Shown here: one piece after another, positions 60,457 through 64,000 of the stretch | How the letters are laid out: each line of letters opens with the position of its first letter | How positions within the stretch are numbered: position 1 is the stretch's first letter | Assembly: GCA_037013495.1 (NCBI GenBank) | Contig: CM072805.1 | Coordinates: forward strand, 22,780,669 to 22,844,668 | Source of the DNA: Hippophae tibetana | Lineage: Eukaryota; Streptophyta; Magnoliopsida; Rosales; Elaeagnaceae | Direction: 5' to 3' | DNA length: 64,000 bases | The notes under the pieces: model-generated | Database searches by the model: none | Told to the model about the DNA's origin: nothing | Seen by the model: only the letters and a program-made list of their open reading frames with translations | Position numbers and translations under genes: made by a program

Positions 60457-62385
60457 ATGGGAATGAACTTGTTTGATGGGAGCGATCCGGACGTTGATGA
60501 TTTGTCAAAGATAGAAATTGATACGGAGTTTGCTCGTAGGTACGAGCACAATAAGAAGCGTGAAGACCTTCAACGTTATGAGGAGCTAAAGAAGATGGGC
60601 CTTGTATCTGATCAATCAAAAAACGAAAAAAATGATTCTGAAGCATCAGATGATGAAGACAATAATGATAGTGTATTGGTTCGTTCCAAGGAGAAGGATT
60701 TGGAATTCTTTAATGCATTACTTATGGTCAAGAAGCAGCTTCCAATTTTGGAGAACAAGGAGTTGGAACTATTCGAGTCTGAGCCTGAAGATGTAGGTGA
60801 AGACAGTGATTTGGATAAGAAAAAGGAGAAAGTGCAGAAGAAGATTTATTTGAAGGATGTGATAGCGAAACATCTGACTGAAGCCCCCGAATTTATTGAT
60901 AAGGATGAAGATGATGATGCTAGAAAGAATAAGATATTGAGTTACAATGAGGAGCAGGAGGAGATACGGAAGGCCTTTTTAAGTGCTGTTGAAGCCAATG
61001 TTGGAGAGGATGATGAAGGAGATTTGTTTCAAGTAAAGGAAAAAGCAAGACCTGATGAGGATGGGGAGCTCCAAGAGAAATTGGATGAGTATTTTGGGGG
61101 TGGACGTGGTGATTTTGATGAAAATGCTATGTTTTTGAAGGAATATTTTATGAAGAAAATGTGGGTTGATGATAAGGGTGGGGTTAAGCATGTTGACAAT
61201 GGGGATGAAGAGCTGAATATGCTTTCGGATGATGAAAAGGAGATCGAGAGACAAGAGGAGTACGAGTATAGGTTTCAGGAGAAGGCTGGTGATCTTGTTA
61301 CAGGACATTCTAGGGTAGTTGAGGATTCTGTTAGGAAGAAGGTGAAGGCTAGGACGGAGCAACGGAAGCGCAAGGAGGAGAGGATGGAGATTGCTAGGTT
61401 GGCGAGGGAGGAGGAGCTAAGGCATTTGAAAAATTTGAAGAAGAAAGAGATGGATGAAAAGGTAAAGAGGATTATGGCAACTGCTGGGATTAGTGAGGAA
61501 GAGGTTGTTCCTTTGAGCTCTAAACTATTAGAGGAGGAATTTGATCCAGAGGAGTATGATAAGATGATGAAGAAGACCTTTGGGGAGGAGTATTATGATG
61601 CTGAGGATGCTGACCCAGGTTTTGGTAGTGATGTAGAAGGCGCTGAAGATGGTGGCAAGATAGAGAAACCTGATTTTGAGAAAGAGGATGAGTTGCTTGG
61701 ACTTCAAGAAGGTTGGGATCATGCTGAGGATGATGATCTCATTGCTGCAAGGGAAAGAAGTTTGAAGCATAAGATGGAGAATGATAATGATAATGAAGAT
61801 TGTGATTATGAAAAAGAAACAGAAATGGCTGAGGAAGGTAAGCGGAAGAGGAAGCGGAAAAAGGTAGCTCTTTTAGAGAAGGCTAAACAAGCAATGATGG
61901 ATGAGTACTATGAGTTGGATTATGAGGATGTGATTGGAGACTTGAAAACAAGGTTCAAGTATGCAAAAACAAAACCTAATAGATATGGTTTGAGCACAGA
62001 TGAGTTATTAGTGATGGATGACATGGAGTTAAGTCAATATGTGTCAATGAAAAAGCTTGCTCCGTATAGGGAGGAAGAATGGAAGCTCCCCAACAGCAAG
62101 AGATACCAGTTGAAAATGAGGACTAGAGAACTTCTTCGAGGAGAAACATCGAAGGATCACACATCTGGTAAGAAGAAAATTAAGCACAATGCTAACAAGT
62201 CAACAACTTCTTCAGTCACTGTAAATGATGAGAAAGAAAAACTACAAATAGAAGACTCAAAGTGTGATACTACCAAATTGTCCAAGAAAGCCAGAAGAAA
62301 GCAGCGACAAGGTCAATTTAAACCATCAAGACTCATGCTTTATGGAAAGATGGATCCAAAACCTAAGAAGAAACAAAAACATTGA
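60457..62385 (+). CDS. KRI1: KRI1-like ribosome-biogenesis protein
   Basis: A single coding exon of 642 codons. The start at 60457 (MGMNLFDGSDPDVDDLSKIE) is preferred over the longer frame from 60382 because a splice acceptor lies five bases before it. The protein is very acidic and charged, with coiled-coil-like Lys/Glu stretches. Family landmarks: KNKILSYNEEQEEIRKAFLS at about residues 155-175, DENAMFLKEYFMKKMWVD at about 218-235, a basic cluster KRKRKRKK near 460, and the Kri1 C-terminal domain at about 480-540 (YYELDYEDVIGDLKTRFKYA then KPNRYGLSTDELLVMDD). A Lys/Arg-rich tail from about 609 (KKARRKQRQGQFKPSRLMLY) suits a nucleolar protein. Yeast Kri1 binds Krr1 and is needed for 40S subunit assembly and 18S rRNA processing. 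The role here is inferred from the family. Length fits the plant homologue of about 640 residues. Intact. Confidence 0.93.
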   Translation: MGMNLFDGSDPDVDDLSKIEIDTEFARRYEHNKKREDLQRYEELKKMGLVSDQSKNEKNDSEASDDEDNNDSVLVRSKEKDLEFFNALLMVKKQLPILENKELELFESEPEDVGEDSDLDKKKEKVQKKIYLKDVIAKHLTEAPEFIDKDEDDDARKNKILSYNEEQEEIRKAFLSAVEANVGEDDEGDLFQVKEKARPDEDGELQEKLDEYFGGGRGDFDENAMFLKEYFMKKMWVDDKGGVKHVDNGDEELNMLSDDEKEIERQEEYEYRFQEKAGDLVTGHSRVVEDSVRKKVKARTEQRKRKEERMEIARLAREEELRHLKNLKKKEMDEKVKRIMATAGISEEEVVPLSSKLLEEEFDPEEYDKMMKKTFGEEYYDAEDADPGFGSDVEGAEDGGKIEKPDFEKEDELLGLQEGWDHAEDDDLIAARERSLKHKMENDNDNEDCDYEKETEMAEEGKRKRKRKKVALLEKAKQAMMDEYYELDYEDVIGDLKTRFKYAKTKPNRYGLSTDELLVMDDMELSQYVSMKKLAPYREEEWKLPNSKRYQLKMRTRELLRGETSKDHTSGKKKIKHNANKSTTSSVTVNDEKEKLQIEDSKCDTTKLSKKARRKQRQGQFKPSRLMLYGKMDPKPKKKQKH

Positions 62386-62410
62386 GAATATCCAGAGTTA
62401 CTTCATAGAG

Positions 62411-63449
62411 GTAAGTTTTTCATGGACTTATCCTTGACGTATCCAGTCTATCTAGATTCAGTTTCCTTCTTGTTTTTCATGATAAATTAGCCTTTGTTGT
62501 TGTTTTCCTCCTTTTCTATCCACTGAATATATCATGATAGTTACTGTTAAAGTTAAAAATAAATATTTTTAATAAAAAATACTTGATCATTCCCATATTA
62601 ACCGTTGTGCATTCTTAAGAACATAAAATCAAAGAAATATAGGTAAAAATTAAAAAAAAAAACACATTTTGGATTTCCTAACAAATTTGTGGACCATGAA
62701 TCCATTGAACACTCTTTATCACCATCCCAAAGCCGCCACAACCTGCTTCTCCACCCCAAAATTTCTGTTGGACACATTATATTGGAACTGTTATTTTCAA
62801 CATTGTTTTGAAGAAACTTGAAATTTTGTGAATTTCTGAGTTTATTGCTTCTGAAGCTAAATATGGTGTTTCTGATGCTGAGAATTTCTGTGTAAATTTT
62901 TTTGAAACTTTTTAAGGTTGATGAATACAAAATAGGACGTTCAAAGCGTTTGAAATTGAAACATAGGCATACCAGGTCCTAAGGTTCCCTTTTACAGACC
63001 AGTGGATGATCTATGCTTCAAAGTCTGTTTCTGATCCTATGCCAACCAAGAAAAAAGACAACTTCATGCAAACTGCAAACAGATTTTGACATTCTCTAAT
63101 TACTCTTTACCTAAATAAATAATTCAATATTTTGCTGTGCAAATGAAAAATTATGCTGACTACCAAAAAAAGGAAAATTATGCTATTGAATGCTTTTAAC
63201 TTTCCACTTGGAGCATGTTTAGTCTTATTATTGGTCCATCTATTAGGAAACTCAAACTAGTAATTGGTGATCATTGGGGATTAGTTAGATGTGTAATGCT
63301 CTATTATACTGGAAGAGAGGCATGTTTTTTGAGGTTTTTTAATAGTTGGTGGAATGAGTAATGACAATGACAATGACATTTGGAGTTTATTTGGTTTGTT
63401 ATAAATGTAGAGTGTAGCAGATGATATAGCACATTGTTTTGGCAAACAG
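62411..63449 (+). other. Possible 3'-UTR intron of the KRI1-like gene
   Basis: A consensus donor AGAG|GTAAGT begins 25 bases after the stop codon, and a T-rich tract with GGCAAACAG|GTGG ends at 63449. If used, the transcript would continue into 63450 onward, where no recognisable coding frame exists. Alternatively the transcript ends earlier and the donor is unused. Confidence 0.3.
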
Positions 63450-64000
63450 GTGGTACTCATCTAAGATATATCTTGGTGCATGCTCTTTGGTTTCGCCCGA
63501 AGTTGGTTCAAGGACAAGCCTGCGGTATGAAAATGAGTTCAAGGCTGGAATGTGGAAGACAGGTTCTGAACTCAACAGTGCAAAGCATTCAATTCATCCA
63601 CTATTTAGGTAGTGGGCGAAACATTTTTGGCTATTCAGTCCTTTTATGGCATGCACGTCCTTTACATTTCTGTTTTCTTAGTAAATCTTTCTCAACAAGC
63701 ACTTTGCTGCATGTCTTTTTTGCGTTGTTTCAAATTATTGATTTGTAATATTCTATTACGAGGATGGACATTTTAACATGTTCGCTTTTTATAACTAGGA
63801 TATCATTCTTACAAGAAATACTTTATTTATTTGTTTTGTTGATGATCCTTGTTTTCACCAAGATCATTGTCCACTGTCTTATTTTACATAGCTTCAATTT
63901 ATTCAATATTATTTTCTAAGGTCATGAAAAGCATAACAGGTTGCGGCCAAGATTGTTGGCCAATTTTACGCGTCTAAATTAATTTCATATCTTTGAGGCA
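63450..64000. other. Right-edge sequence, unassigned
   Basis: Less AT-rich than the intergenic DNA. A 104-codon frame (63434-63748) shows no family I recognise. It could be the 3' UTR of the KRI1-like gene or the start of the next locus. Confidence 0.3.

Noticed and set aside
60979-61362. 127-codon minus-strand frame within the KRI1-like gene
   Set aside because: Antisense shadow of GA-rich codons; composition effect only.
62598-62930. 110-codon minus-strand frame after the KRI1-like gene
   Set aside because: No recognisable family, and no promoter, splice or paralogue support.
1-64000. CRISPR arrays, bacterial operons, rRNA or tRNA genes
   Set aside because: No regularly spaced exact repeats, no ribosome-binding-site-led gene runs, and no cloverleaf with A/B boxes that I could support on either strand.

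Overview
This 64-kb window is nuclear DNA from a flowering plant, almost certainly a eudicot. It is very AT-rich, its genes have many GT-AG introns, the telomere-like repeat is of the TTTAGGG plant type, and the transposons are typical plant families. I cannot name the species. Six host loci are recognisable: the first 48 codons of QCR8 (complex III) running off the left edge on the minus strand, three polygalacturonase genes (GH28, here PG1, PG2 and PG3), a broken PPR gene present in two related copies, and an intact KRI1-like ribosome-biogenesis gene at the right.

Layout. 0-0.15 kb: QCR8. 1.9-15.4 kb: duplicated block A, with a PPR remnant, a short-LTR (TRIM-like) cluster, a CACTA transposon nested in an older inverted-repeat element, a TTA-flanked element full of telomere-like repeats, and the 9-exon PG1. 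16.5-21.7 kb: old Ty1/copia element 1, whose right edge abuts a scrap of a further PG copy. 25.8-33.3 kb: duplicated block B, with a PPR remnant split by copia element 2, then the compact 9-exon PG2. 36.7-40.1 kb: Ty3/gypsy relic. 42.0-48.0 kb: PG3, a 7-exon gene of a different GH28 type. 51.7-54.2 kb: relic of another Ty1/copia lineage. 57.1-57.5 kb: a large fold-back repeat. 60.0-63.5 kb: KRI1-like gene.

Functionally, the polygalacturonases are predicted secreted enzymes that hydrolyse de-esterified pectin in the cell wall. All three keep the four conserved GH28 blocks (NTDG, GDDC, GHG, RIK). QCR8 and KRI1 are unrelated housekeeping genes, and nothing suggests that the loci form one pathway beyond the PG cluster.

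The main structural point is that PG1 and PG2 are descendants of one PPR-PG unit. Comparing the two blocks shows which insertions came after the duplication. I found no clear sign of an undescribed multi-gene system. The oddest items are the telomere-like array inside a DNA-transposon-like element, the nested CACTA, the palindromic short-LTR cluster and the fold-back around an AT microsatellite. Exon boundaries were derived by eye from splice sites, reading frame and paralogue comparison, without transcript data.
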